Assembly (NCBI GenBank): GCA_036346205.1
Contig: JARFJB010000379.1
Coordinates: 4,198,501 to 4,262,500 of the forward strand
Source of the DNA: Vesta saturnalis
Taxonomy: Eukaryota > Arthropoda > Insecta > Coleoptera > Lampyridae
Length of the DNA: 64,000 bases
Direction of reading: 5' to 3'
Part shown: positions 1-12,470 of the stretch, piece by piece
Layout of the letters: the number at the start of each line of letters is the position of its first letter
Position numbering within the stretch: the stretch's first letter is position 1
The notes under the pieces: model-generated
Told to the model about the DNA's origin: nothing
What the model saw: the letters and a program-made list of their open reading frames with translations, nothing else
Databases searched by the model: none
Program-made: the position numbers and the translations under genes

Positions 1-690
1 AGATACTACAAAAACATTTGAACTAAAAGGTGTTTAAATTTTTAGGTGTAAATTCAGAAATATACAGGGTGGGTGTCTACATAGATGGTCTGATTCCTGC
101 CATGATACCCACATTTTTGAAAACTCATCTATAAAAATAAGGTTTGAAAATGGCGAATTTGGCGACTGTGTAATATTGGGTGATAGTGGATATGCTTTGT
201 CAAATTATGTAATGACTCCTTTATTGCATCCAAAACCACCTGGTAAAGAATTGTATAATCGGGCTAATTTTTTTTTCTAGAACTGTTATTGAAAGAACAT
301 TTCGTATCCTTAATTACCAATATTGTCTTGTGGATTGAGATGTACTTTAACTTTGTCCCAAAGAATTATATTGGCAACAGCAGTATTGCATAATAAATTG
401 TATAATCGGGCAAATTTTTTTTTCTAGAACTATTTTGAAAGAAACATTTTGTATCCTTAATTTCCAATATTGTCTTACGGATCGTGATGCAATTTAACTC
501 TGTCCCAAAGAATGATAGTGGCAACAGCAGTATTTCATAACATTGTCATCTTAAGTGAATGAAATGAATTTGAAGATATAGAAGGAGACTTGGAAGCCAA
601 TCTTGACATCAAAGTAGACAACGCCCGACCAGGAATTAACTTAATTCAACACAATTTTATAAATTATTTCGAAAGGATTGTATAAATAAA
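1..690 (+). pseudogene. PIF/Harbinger (HARBI1-like) transposase, C-terminal part
   Basis: This is the C-terminal half of a DDE transposase that would cut and rejoin Harbinger element ends. Visible in order: RWSDSCHDTHIFENSSIKIR around 85-140, GDSGYALSNYVMTPLLHP around 180-230, KELYNRANFF at 245-280, IERTFRILNYQYCL around 290-335, and a tail ending near NFINYFERIV. The GDSGY and ER.F blocks are typical of the DDE_Tnp_4 family. The frame is broken several times, and a 147-bp tandem duplication repeats the YNRANFF...NYQYCL segment. The N-terminus lies outside the window. The Myb-like partner gene lies downstream on the opposite strand, as expected for a two-gene Harbinger element. Family call is firm; function is lost. 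Confidence 0.8.
251..544 (+). repeat. 147-bp tandem duplication inside the Harbinger transposase
   Basis: The stretch starting TTGTATAATCGGG at 251 recurs at 398, a period of 147 bases (49 codons). Both units run through the ERTFRILN motif to a CAGTATT..CATAA end. The copies differ at several positions, so the duplication is not recent. Confidence 0.8.
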
Positions 691-1582
691 CCTAAATAAA
701 AACATTTCACCACGTTTCTGATTTTTTAATAAACTTTCAAACAACAAAAAACAAAATATAAATAAACCAAAATTAACATCATTCACTTCACACTAAAAAT
801 ACAGGATACATTTAAAATTGTTTACCATGGTTCTGATTTTTTAGTAAACTTTAAACCAAAAAGCAATAAATATTCATGAACAAAATATAAATAAACAAAA
901 ATGAACAACATTCACTTCACACTAAAAGTTCAGAATACACTTAAAAAATCTCTGCTTCATGGCAGTTGTCTCAATTTATTGTTCAATTTACATTTTAGAA
1001 TGTCCAGGTTTAATTTTAATTTCTCTTCTTCAACTTCATGCATTTCTTATTTTCTTAAATTTGCTCTTAATAGATCTTCATATTGTTCTTCTTTAATTTG
1101 TAGTTTTAATTTTTTATTTCTTTTCTGCATTTATACCATTCATTTTGTTGGCTTCATAGCATTTTTTTTATTTCCAGGAGTTCTTATCTAGATTTTTAAA
1201 ATTTAAAATATTTATTATTGTACAACAAAATTTAATTTATTTTAATATCAAATAAAATACTTACATGAAAGGTATTTTATTCGTACTACTAGTTGTAGAA
1301 GAAAACACAGGCACATTAATATCGGTAGCAATTAATACTTTTTTATATTTTTGGCCCTTGATTCATTACCTGCTTCGAGTTGTCAAGATTTGAATTTTGA
1401 ATATGTACCGTTGGATTATGAGATCTCGATGCAATAGACCCCAAATTCTTTAAATTCTGTGTATTTTTTGGCTAAAATAAGTTGATATATAAACGATTAT
1501 AAGTTTTTGTTATGAACGAATAAAGGTAAGTATGTAATAAAAAATTATTATTGATTTTATTAAATACATGAATAAAAAGTTT

Positions 1583-1655
1583 ACCTCGAGTAGGATTTGA
1601 ACCTACGAGCTGTATTTTGCTATAGTACCGCGCTAACCAACTGCGCCATCAAGGT
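1583..1655 (-). tRNA. tRNA-like sequence, anticodon loop reading AGC (copy A)
   Basis: It folds with exact tRNA geometry over 73 bases: 7-bp acceptor stem ACCTTGA/TCGAGGT (one G-T pair), D stem GCGC/GCGC with loop AGTTGGTTA, anticodon stem GTACT/AATAC (one mismatch) with loop ATAGCAA, variable loop AGCTC, T stem GTAGG/CCTAC with loop TTCAAAT. The loop puts AGC at the anticodon position, formally alanine, but the usual G3:U70 alanine identity pair is absent. A close relative lies at 62416-62488. It may be a repeat-borne tRNA pseudogene or the head of a tRNA-derived SINE rather than a working tRNA. Confidence 0.6.
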
Positions 1656-1854
1656 TCAAGCCCCAATCGATGTAAATCTTGCCTTTATGTATGTAGAACT
1701 GATGTAAATTCTAAATATAATGAGATTACAATCAAATTACTTATATTAATGCAATGTGAACCTGCAATATCGCACGGATTATATTTAGATTATATTTAAA
1801 ATTTACATCAGTTCTATATACATAAAGACAAGATTTACATCGATTGGGGCTTGA

Positions 1855-1926
1855 ACCTTGATGACGCAGTTGGTTAGCACGGTACTCAGGAAAGTACAGG
1901 TCGTAGGTTCAAATCCTACTCGAGGT
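1855..1926 (+). tRNA. tRNA-like sequence, degenerate (copy B)
   Basis: It is the opposite arm of the inverted repeat. Acceptor ACCTTGA/TCGAGGT and T arm GTAGG TTCAAAT CCTAC are intact. The D stem is weakened (ACGC/GCAC) and the anticodon loop has only six bases (CAGGAA), so it is one base short and not decodable. Almost certainly a tRNA pseudogene. Confidence 0.55.
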
Positions 1927-2262
1927 AAGCTTTTTATTTATGTATTTAATAAAATTAATAATAATGTTTGATATATAAATGAGTTATAACAATATAAATA
2001 TCACAATAACATACTTGAATTTGGATAGTAGAGTTGCTATCCGTTGGTATATACTCCACTGGATTTTTTTGGGGAGCTTGTTAAACCATTCTCCAATCTT
2101 ATCTTTACTTGGTCATCTGTTTCTTCTATATGAATATCTTCCTCAGGTTCCTTGAAACAAGTTTAGAAAAGATCGTATATTTGTCCTATCTCAATGTTAC
2201 CATTTCGAACTAAGACAATAACACACTGTAAAAAAGTATAGATTTACTGAATCGTTAAAAAC

Positions 2263-2728
2263 TTAAATTATGTTACAGTCACTTTGAGTGGGATCCTGTT
2301 CTTGAGGAATGTTGGTAGTTTGAAGAAAGATTGCATCAGGATCTCCTTGTGGTGGAAGACCATCGATATTAGTTTTTAACAGGTAATATAATCTTTCCTC
2401 ATACCACGTTAAATCATCATCTACTGCAGGTCCACCTCCCGTCTTATTCATTACGTGTTTTATAAAAGAAACTTTTTTCTTCAAATTTCGCTTAATATCA
2501 TAATATTTCATTTTTAATGAATTTACGTCTGGATCATTTAAATTAGTTGCATTATAATTCATAAATATTCGTTGCCAAGCTGTAGATTTGTCTTTAAGAC
2601 TCACTGCGTTTTCTTATTTTCTATTACATTTATTTCATCGAAGACAAATTTCATTAGCATGTTGCACTCATTTGACGTAAAATTTACGCGTTTTCCCCTT
2701 TTTTTGGGATTAAATTTTCTTTGTCCAT
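2263..2728 (-). pseudogene. Harbinger-associated Myb/SANT-like DNA-binding protein, N-terminal part
   Basis: This is the second protein of PIF/Harbinger elements, which binds element ends and helps bring the transposase to the nucleus. Reading leftward from the ATG at 2728, the blocks KRVNFTSNECNMLMKFVFDE, NVIENKKT, SLKDKSTAWQRIFMNYNA and VNSLKMKYYDIKRNLKKK match the Myb_DNA-bind_5 type domain with its conserved tryptophan. The domain is split by frameshifts near 2690 and near 2605, so it is not intact. The segment ends in an acidic tail (PQEQDPTQSD). Further acidic and coiled-coil coding pieces follow on the same strand down to about 960. Confidence 0.75.
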
Positions 2729-3445
<717 letters not shown>

Positions 3446-3962
3446 TTTTTCTAAAAATGTGTTTATCGTATTGTTTAGGCGACAAAACGTCGAGAAATGT
3501 AAAAAAAGTGTTTGAAAATTTAAACCGATTACATAGCTTTCTCTTTAGACATACGTATATGAGAAAGCAATATACGGAAACATGCTTAATCACGATTACC
3601 GATGTCGTTGAAGATAACAGCCTAATTTCGTAATCGTTTGACTAAGTTAGAATTAAAAGTACCGGCCCTAAATCGTGTTCAATACTTAAACAAACCTTTA
3701 TTTTCTTTTTAAATTTATTGTTGAATCATAATGTTTGTATTCAATAGCAATAACTGACACTTTGGTTTACGGTTTCTAATCTAAAGCTCCGAATTTAAAT
3801 CTATCAATTGATATATGACTCAAATAACTGCCACCTTAAATAAAGTAAACATTTATCAGTCAGACTTTAATTTCAGTTATAAAATTTACAACGCCATCTA
3901 TCGATACTCGATACGAATCTAAATGATACTGTACAGGTTATGTACTCATTGGCATTATATCC

Positions 3963-3964
<2 letters not shown>

Positions 3965-4056
<92 letters not shown>
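3965..4056. repeat. Compound (TA)n(TG)n microsatellite
   Basis: About 40 bases of TA pass directly into about 50 bases of TG. Confidence 0.98.
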
Positions 4057-4057
<1 letters not shown>

Positions 4058-4601
4058 AAAATGTCTAAAATATGTATAATTTGATAGATTAAAAGATTCA
4101 TTCCCAGTTAAATGCTTGTTCTACAGTATTTTTCCACGTAGTTGTAAGTAGCGTTTTATTTTGTAGAACACTGCACTGCGACAGACTGCAGCTGTTCCTT
4201 CTATGGGCATTTGCCTCATTGTATTGTTTTCCCTGAATTTTTTTCCCAATGGCAATTTAAAAGAGATTTAATTGAAGATGATAGCATTAGTAAATTAAAA
4301 TAATCGATTGGAAGTGTCACTTTGATTTTTAATTGCTGTTAGGATCAAAGAAGTATTATTTTAATTTTACAAATGTTGGAAGGTATCAAATTTATTATGT
4401 CAATGTAGTTAGCCATTTTCGTGTGTCATATTATATAGTTGGTCTTGCTACAGTTTGCTTTTACGGTGGCAACGTTATCGGGACTCACAATAACCTAATA
4501 ATATATACATTTTTTATAAAAAGAACGAGTTGCATAAGCAACCCCTACCTCGGGATTCATAGAGACCTGATAACGTATCGGGCTCAACAGAGTACACTTG
4601 G

Positions 4602-4603
4602 CA

Positions 4604-4680
<77 letters not shown>
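4602..4680. repeat. (TA)n microsatellite
   Basis: Uninterrupted TA run of about 78 bases. Confidence 0.98.
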
Positions 4681-4682
<2 letters not shown>

Positions 4683-6221
4683 TAGTCTTAGATTTCCCCA
4701 CGTTGGGCTAACTACTTTGTTGAATATTACCTTACCTTTAAATACGTAAAACAATGCCAGGGTTTTAAAACTAGCTCATGTGTAGTGCGGTTGCGAGAAT
4801 TGAATCCGATATGGCTTCACAAATGTTGACAAACAAATATATTTTCAAATTCATTTTTTTGTTGATTTTTGTTAATTTTGATCCTTACTGCATATAATAA
4901 TATTTTCTGTTAGGATGACGTAAGCTAATACAACTGAAATATGCTCAAGCACTGCACCTCACATTGGTTGTGAATAAATAATATTATAAAAAATATTTTA
5001 TTCAGTTGCAGAAATCAATAAATATAATTATTTTCAGCATATATGAAGCTGTCTTTAGAATTGACCTTGGACGATGAAATATGACAAAGTATGGCTCGTC
5101 TGTTGTTTAATTCCTAACTAAACTTACACATCCTTAAAATTACAGTTAACTAATGCTCATTGTTTGTACAGCATGCATGTATAACATTTATCTTGACTAA
5201 AACGATCTAAAGGATTTCGCTTTCAAAAAAATGGAGTAACAAAAGTTGTCATAAGAAAATTGAAACTTAAATTTCTTCTATGAATAATTTGAAATTAAGA
5301 ATTTATACCATTTATGTAAAGTTATTCTTTATTTAATTCTTTTTTTAATTAAACTACTTGTCCAGTTTTTAAAACGATAACATTTGAGTCTGCGTTTTAC
5401 ATATCATGGACTCGTAACATTAATTTTATGAAACCAAACCATGTCAAAAGAATCCCTACCGCATATATGTGTTAGTATGAAGTTAAAAAAAACTATATAC
5501 TTTATATTACGTACGAAATGAACGTAAGTTTGATTTTTGTACTGTAGAAGGGACTGCTACAAGTGTGGCCTTTAAAGTGCATATTCTGATATGTCACCCG
5601 AAATTCTCTGCATCAAAAAGATTGGTGCTTTTTCTAAGCGGTCCTCCATAATGCCGAAATGTACGTGGTTCGTAATAAGTGTTGCGTCAATTCCGATTAA
5701 CAACGACAACAATCCCCACATTCGTAAATATTTTATTACAATATTGACAAAGTTTTGAACTGCAAATGGGACAGGTAGGTTATGTTTAAATTAATGTTTG
5801 CAGTTATGCACGTTGTCAGTGCTAATCGTCTTTACTAGTTTTTTTAACATTCTCATCAGTTCGATCAGTTTACATTATATGTTAATCATTTTCAACAGTA
5901 TAATAATGTTTTATTATACAAGTGTGTGGGGAAAGCTTTGAGTTTATTATTTAATTTACAATATGACTAATCGACAGCTCGTTACCTACATAATATACAA
6001 TTTTTGTGTCTGCTTCTTCGTGTAATTGAATAGTAATGTTCATTTGTTAAAAATGACCCTCATGTAATGGCAAGTTCATATTCATAACATTAATCATAAT
6101 TGAAAAAATTATTTTATTCAACAACGTGGATTTCTCGAGCTTTATTGATTAACACATGCAGAACTTTCTCAGAAACACTGCTGAATTTTTTTTGGCGAAT
6201 CTTTGATACAGTGTATAAGAA

Positions 6222-6893
6222 AAGGTCCGTCGATAGTACCGCTCAAAAAATACTGGTACAGCTTGTTACTATAGACACTTCCAAAATTCAAATTTTGATG
6301 TGGACACATTTTTTGTATGTAAATCTCACGATTTTTAGTAGGGGTTAAAAATTACTCAAACTGGCAACAAAACTGTGGTTTTGCTAATACTCAGTTGATT
6401 AACAATTTGCCGAATGTTTCGTCTATCTCTCAAACGGACGCTTAAATGGCCTTTTGCATTTCTGTAAGGCGCGGCATGATGTCAACGTCAACGTTTTGAA
6501 AATTCTAATCTTTATGAAACTGTCACTTTGTTATTTTATGGTCATAGCCTGCTAACGCAATTGATTATGTGCCGTCAAACCAAATGCACAATAGCGCAAT
6601 AGTAGTAACGCGTTCAAAAAATACTGGAACATCAAAATTTTAGCTGTGTGCGTTTGGTGTAACGGCACATGATCAATTGCGTTAGCAGGCTATGACCATG
6701 AAATATCAACGTGACAGTTTATAAGAGTCTTTAATTCATCAAATTTGCCAGTTAACCCCTACTTGAAAATCGTGAGATGTCCGACTTACACCCAAAAAAT
6801 GTATCTATATCAAAATCTGAATTTAGGAAGTGTCTACAGTAACAAGCTGTACCAGAATTTTTTGTGCGCGATAGTACCACTTGAAGCGGAACA
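6222..6893. mobile_element. Foldback/MITE with long inverted arms
   Basis: The two halves are inverted copies. Outer parts pair at 6228-6365 and 6740-6888 (for example CTGGTACAGCTTGTTACT and its complement), and inner parts at 6540-6590 and 6650-6705 (TAGCCTGCTAACGCAATTGA and its complement). About 60 bases form the loop. There is no coding capacity. Terminal bases and target duplication are not clear. Confidence 0.8.
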
Positions 6894-7726
6894 ATTTATC
6901 TTTTCTATGAGGATTCCTATAGGGTTTATTTATTTATCGGTTTTGTATATCATATGAAAAGTGCCTAAGTTCACAATATTTTCGTATTAAAAAATGAAAT
7001 TTGACTAACTCCATTGTAATACCAACAATATTTAAAAAATAAATCTTTTTTTTATAGAAAGTAAGGAGAACAGTATTTCAAGTTACCATATTAAATAAAA
7101 CCTACGCTAAGTAAAAATGTTTCCTTTCAATCAATTTTTTATGCCTCCTGTAAAATTTGCCAATTCGGACTTACGCACTTTTCATATGAGACCGACGATA
7201 TGGATCATCGTCATCCGACCGAACATATTTTTGTAATCTCACTTCTTGAGTTTTGTTATTTCTTTTAATTTTTTTTATTATTTGCAAAATTCATATTTTC
7301 TTTTATTGGAATTCAATTCTGGCACATTCAGAAACGAAAGTTTCTTTTTCTCGACCGCTGATGATGATAGTATAGCTATTGAAACGCGTTCGGTGTTTTT
7401 TAATTTTGTGTTGTACGTAGGTGTATTTTGTTTGTTACTAATACTTCAGTTAAATATGGCGCAGCTAATCGCAAACCTCTACTTATACGAGTTTTGATAC
7501 AGATGATATTAATGGTTTCTCATACATAGTGTCAATTCGCCACTGATATGTGAATGTCCTGTATTAACTATTAATGTAATTTATCCAAATTAACAAATTA
7601 ACAGAAAAAGCAACATATTTCATCAACTTTCAAAAAAATTGCTTGTTGGATTATGATTATTCAAGGATTAATAATAATTACAGAAATTCAAATATTATCC
7701 ATTATGCAATAGTTAGTTATTTATCA
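6894..7726. other. No gene seen
   Basis: AT-rich. Frames are short and have no recognisable motif. Confidence 0.5.
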
Positions 7727-7851
7727 ATTAAGGGCATAATGAGGTTTTTATGGTCCGATGCGTTATTTCGAGCACGAGCGCGCTAGCGCGAGAGCTAGGA
7801 AAGCGCCGTAGGTTATGCCCGCAATGCATACAAAATTTTATGCCCGATTAA
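7727..7851. mobile_element. Small MITE-like element with a GC-rich palindromic core
   Basis: Ends ATTAAGGGCATAA and TTATGCCCGATTAAT are imperfect inverted repeats about 125 bases apart. The middle is unusually GC-rich and contains the perfect 12-base palindrome CGCGCTAGCGCG at 7779-7790. Confidence 0.5.
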
Positions 7852-9263
7852 TATATTGAATATTTGAAATAAATTATATCGTTACCCTGAAAACGAGTAC
7901 AAAAGCAGGCATGACAAAATGATAATTCATTTGACGTTTTGATTTAGTTAGTTTTAAACGCAATAACTGAGATATACGCAAAAATAAGACGAATGAAACG
8001 TGACTAATTGTAATAATTGCATTGTAAAACATTTAGATAATCTCATAATTTTGTGCCTATTGCTTTAAATTTTTAATGTTCCATTATAGTCCGCTGGGTC
8101 ATAATGACGTCTGCGGGAGATAAAAAGACGGTTACTTCAAAGAAATTTGGTTGCAATTATCATATTATAATGTAATCGTGCATAAAACTTTTTATTTTTA
8201 GTATGCGATAATAGTTACTACAATTAAGCTTAATAATCTTTATGATTACATATTTTTGTTATTGAATATAAATAATATAATTCTCCTTTTCTTATTAACA
8301 ACACTGTGAAAACAATAATTATGTGCCAATAATTATATATACCTAATAATTTTTTAATTTAAGAAGGAGATAGATGTAACTTAACCTCTTACTAGCTTAT
8401 TAATACGGTACAGACATATTTTTTAATTATATACTTATGCGAATATTTGGCCCATTGAAATAATTTAAAATTTGTGGTAGCAGAAGTCTGCTTATGTCAT
8501 CATTATGCTGGCTAACCACTTTTACTTTGGAAAATTGTGGAATTATTGCCGAAAAGCTATAAAAGTAAAGTGTACCTAAATTCAAAGTTAACGTGTGGGG
8601 GGTTTTGGAGATGCGACGCGAAGATTTCGTAAAAGTTGGTTGCTAGGATATGCACTTTACTTGAAAGACATTTATTTTTTTCAAATGTTTTCACAAATTT
8701 ATCCAACGATTTTCTTTAATGTCAGACTGAGTTCATTTAGCAACCGAATAACATGGCTATCTCAAATTTCCTTAGTGGGATCGTATTAGAAATCAAGACA
8801 TATGTAAAAAGGCAGCATAAATAAAATTATAGATCTTGGTAAAATACATACGTTCTGTAAAAAGTCAAATAAGCTTTTTGTGGGAATAATAGATTGCTAG
8901 AAAGAGGTAGGTTGTAATATGAAATCTTTTAAATTTTTGAAAAACTGGGCTTATTTCCAGGACAACCACAACGCAACATTATTGTGCGTAATAAAGGTCT
9001 GTAACATCAGACCGTTTCAGGCCGTTGTTTGGCTTAAAATGTTAAAATTGAGTACCTACTTTTTACTATCTCATCATTTTATTTAAATGCATTAATTTGA
9101 ATCTTTTGTGGAACTCTAAAATGTATTTTACATACTTTAGATTGTAATATTTGATTATGGCCACGTATACATACATAGGTCTAATTAGGTGGCTTCGAAA
9201 TAGCGTACTAGATGTTAAGAGGAAGTGGTGTAATGTATATGTGACAGCCAAAGTAAATAATCA
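7852..9263. other. No gene seen
   Basis: AT-rich sequence without supported genes or clear repeats. Confidence 0.5.
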
Positions 9264-10737
9264 GTTATTATGTATAATATACGGACATTATGTATAACAA
9301 CTAAATTCGCTAGCTGAAGTGATTAATTAATTAGAATAACCAGTCATTATTCATAATATCTAGTACAGTTTGGCTAAAGTAATAATTCTTTTCAAATATT
9401 AATCACTTTGACTAAACGTTATTTATTAATAACAGCTAACATGGATTAGTCAAAGTAATGGTCTGAAGGGCTACGTTTCGTCCAGTTCATGAAAAACAGA
9501 GCTTATCACACAGGAATAAACGTTCCTCTAGATTCACTGAATAACGTTAATACAGAAGAAGATCTAGAGATGGTATTGAATGAAAGCGACGAAATTATGA
9601 AGTTGATGTTGATGGTAAGCAAGTTGAAGACGAGAGCCAAGCTGATAAAGCTGCCCACACTGTAGAAGGCGCTGAAGTTGATAATCAAACTGAAGACGTA
9701 ACCCAATCAGAGAAGGACGTCTTATCAAACAGGATTTCTAAAATCGAGAGTCAAATTAATATCTATTTGGATATCATGTCAGAAGAAGCTATTTTGGTAT
9801 CACAAAAAATACAGGTCATCCAAGATGTCAAGAAAAGAAGCTCTGCAAAAACAGGCAGATAAGATGGTGGATCTGTCATCAGTGAAATATCCTGGTACTA
9901 ATGTAGGTGATAACTTCGTGGTAAAAATACCAGATGTAGACCGGGCTAAAGCCGACGTTAGAAACATTATTTCTGTCATATTGGTAATTGAAAAAGAAGG
10001 GATGTATCGGCTTGGTACAAAGCATGGAACATTGAATCAACTCTACTCAAGAAATCAATTTACTCATTGCAAGGAGAAATTCATTTCAGTGAGCGAAGTT
10101 CCAGATGAACATGTATCAATGCGGGAATGTGCAAGAAAATAATCTCATCTTGGTTGCCAGGGATTCCAAACCTGTAATTGTATTGGCGGTTACACTTCCA
10201 ATCGATGCAAGTGTAAGAAATAAGTAAGGATATATTTTTGACTTTTCAGATAACTTTGAAATACAAAAGACTGATTTAACGGAATTTCTTTTTCAATACC
10301 TACATCTTATGTTCATAGTGAGTATATTCTACGTGTTCAATATTCTTAGTGGTAAAATACTTTGTTGTTAAGTTGTTTGCATTCAATTTTTTTGTATAAA
10401 TGCATTAAACTAATAACAAGGTTATGAAAACTTTGTTTAAATATTTTGAGTTGTTAAAACGTTAAACATTGGGCAAAATCGTTTTATTTTATTAGTTCTC
10501 CCAAATCTAATAGTATTTATCTATAAGTAAGAAGGTAAACTGATTAACTGAATATTTCATGTAGATAATATGTGTAATAGCTAGATAAAGTAATGAATAA
10601 AGCTTCATTAATCACTTTGACCAAACTCAGTTAGATAGTATGTATAATGCGGGATAAAATGATCAATCAAGACTAATTAATCACTTTGACCAAACTCGCT
10701 AGTTGTTATACATAATGTCTGGATATTATATATAATA
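9264..10737 (+). mobile_element. Ginger2/Tdd-type DNA transposon, internally deleted
   Basis: Inverted ends at 9264-9300 and 10703-10737 share TATTAT.TATAATAT and GACATTATGTATAACAACTA. Next to the ends lie several copies of AATCACTTTGACCAAACT-like strings (about 9400, 10609, 10680). The interior keeps only the 3' end of an integrase-like transposase. No clear target duplication could be read. Confidence 0.65.
9484..10229 (+). pseudogene. Ginger2/Tdd-type (KRBA2-like) integrase transposase, C-terminal remnant
   Basis: The remnant begins with FMKNRAYHTGI, which corresponds to the end of the retroviral-type integrase core in KRBA2-like proteins, then TEEDLE. After a frameshift near 9828 comes KEALQKQADKMVD, then GDNFVVKIPDVDRAKADVRN, YSRNQFTHC, and finally a Cys-rich end (GCQGFQTCNCIGGY, SNRCKCKK) in another frame. 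This order of basic block, VPIPxVDR-like block, RNQF and Cys-rich tail is the known C-terminal signature of the family. The catalytic DDE core is missing and at least two frameshifts are present, so the element cannot move itself. Confidence 0.72.
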
Positions 10738-12189
10738 GACATATACACTGAACTAGATTTTTTTAATTGATATTTCTATTTTATGTCGATAGTAATTTCA
10801 CACAAATGTCATTTTTGGTATTCAAGACATCTAAAATTCCTGGAAAATAAACGTTTTTTTACTCCCTGTTTTAGACTTAGGTTTAAATCCTGGTCATGCA
10901 AAAATAACCTTTAAAATCTATATTTAGATCTATAATTACTACACTCAACCGAAAATAATTTGAATATACAAACTGGCTTTTTATTTATTTCACTAATAGG
11001 TATACTAATTGTTGATTAAAGTTAATGAAATGATCAAGATGTCAAAGTGATTAAACAGAAATAAACTAGATCACGAAGGTTAGATAATGAAACGTACTTT
11101 GGTTTATCAGAATTAGCAAATCTTTTATTATGTACGTAAATCGTGAAAATTAACAGATTTTCAAATATTCAAAATAATATTGTTTAATCCTAAGTTTTTT
11201 TTGTATTTACGTTAAACATAAGCACGTAATCAAAATATTTTTGTGGAAAAATATTTTTATACCTCTGTACATACGTAATGTATGCAAAAATTGTTGTTTG
11301 GCGCATTTTTGAGCTATTCCGAAGGTCACACACTTACTAACACAGTATACAATTGAACTAAAATATGGTTAAAGTAAACAAAACAAACTTTATTTATAAA
11401 TTATGTGTGGCATCACAATTTATAAATGTTGCTTCTGCTTGCAGTACATTTATTATACGAATTGGTAAACCAGCAGTTTTTTCAAAACAACGTTAAAGGT
11501 TGTTTTGAAAAATATAGAAACCACGCAAAAATTTAATATTCTAAACAAAATAAAAAGGTAAATTTTTACAACAGGATTATTTAACTTATGCGTTCTATGA
11601 GACCAACATAATTAATTTAAACAAGTATCATTCACATTTTTCGTGTTGTTAAAGATATTACATAAACATTCTCGTTTTACATTTTATATTGCAACTATAG
11701 TGATGTTTTTGAAACCGTCAACACTGTGTGAAATCTTACAAAATAAAAGGTTTAAATGCAGAAATAACCAATAATGCAGTGGATAACTCAGTGACCAATA
11801 ATTGTTCCAAATATTAAAGTATGTGGCAGTTGCGACATAAATGTTGAAAAGATCCTTGGGTCTGAAGCGTATTTCCAAACTTTTCTATAAATTATTGTAA
11901 CTGCGTCTTAAAAAAATATAGAATTTTATTATTCTTCTCCTCGACATCGCAACCTATACACAATTTTACACAGGATGAGATTATGTAGATCATGTTCGGA
12001 AAAATGGTGAATTTACATATCCCGAAAAACCATGCTGCGTCATAAAACAACACAAATCTAAACGATTGTGACCGTAATAATTTATTATTGAACCAATGTT
12101 AGGAATGAACGCGTTTTTTATGATCAGATTCATACAATACAATTTATGATTTCTATACTTACCAATAAAACGAGTTTTGTGCAATAATT
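10738..12189. other. No gene seen
   Basis: AT-rich. Short frames only, none recognisable. Confidence 0.5.
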
Positions 12190-12397
12190 TATGTCGCCGA
12201 AATAACATATATTCCAAATATCAACTTAATCGGGCCATAAATAGAGATTTTACAAATATTTGGCAACTCGCGCCTCTTATTAGGATGGTCAATATCTATA
12301 AACCCAATGATGACCAAGGCCAACCTACGTTCCAAATATGAGGTCGATTGGTCGAACTCTGTTCGGTGAGTGGTTACAAACAGACAAACAACACACA

Positions 12398-12398
<1 letters not shown>
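12190..12398 (+). mobile_element. Probable 3' tail of a LINE or SINE
   Basis: The stretch ending in ACGTTCCAAATATGAGGTCG, ACTCTGTTCGGTGAG and ACAAACAGACAAACAACACA, followed directly by a TA run, resembles insect non-LTR element tails that end in a simple repeat. No coding region is attached. Judged by appearance only. Confidence 0.4.

Positions 12399-12468
<70 letters not shown>
12399..12468. repeat. (TA)n microsatellite
   Basis: TA run of about 70 bases between the LINE/SINE-like tail and the first mariner copy. Confidence 0.98.

Positions 12469-12470
<2 letters not shown>

Larger units (their letters stand above)
1536..1968. repeat. Inverted repeat (foldback) carrying two tRNA-like sequences
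   Basis: Arms of about 190 bases (about 1540-1732 and 1780-1968) are near-complementary, separated by about 50 bases. Each arm holds one tRNA-like copy and the flank ATCGATTGGGGCTTG. Outside the arms a related string GATATATAAA occurs at 1483 and 1970 and may mark the target. The whole unit interrupts the Harbinger Myb-like gene. Confidence 0.8.
960..2160 (-). pseudogene. Probable downstream pieces of the Myb/SANT-like Harbinger gene
   Basis: On the minus strand two pieces look like the rest of the Myb-like protein. At about 2155-2040 an acidic stretch reads KEPEEDIHIEETDDQVKIR. At about 1130-990 a charged, leucine-rich stretch reads KEEQYEDLLRANLRK and EEEKLKLNLDILKCKLNN, which looks like the C-terminal coiled coil of these proteins. 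A TTTTTTACAG-type acceptor sits between the first piece and the main domain. The tRNA-bearing inverted repeat at 1536-1968 lies between the pieces, perhaps in an intron. Stops interrupt both. Assignment rests on composition and position, so it is moderate. Confidence 0.45.
3446..6221. other. No gene seen (contains two microsatellites)
   Basis: Apart from the TA/TG run at 3965-4056 and the TA run at 4602-4680, I see only AT-rich unique-looking sequence. A minus-strand phrase near 5610-5680 (MEDRLEKAPIFLMQRISG) is open for a short distance, but I do not recognise it and it lacks support. Confidence 0.5.

Noticed and set aside
901..1191. Plus-strand 96-codon frame
   Set aside because: The minus strand shows a charged coiled-coil stretch of the Myb-like Harbinger protein; the plus frame is its shadow.
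1583..1655. A functional host tRNA-Ala gene
   Set aside because: Geometry fits, but the anticodon stem has a mismatch, the G3:U70 identity pair is missing and all copies sit in repeats; kept as tRNA-like only.
4333..4749. 138-codon open frame ending in poly(Ile-Tyr)
   Set aside because: The frame is extended by a TA microsatellite and the rest has no recognisable motif.
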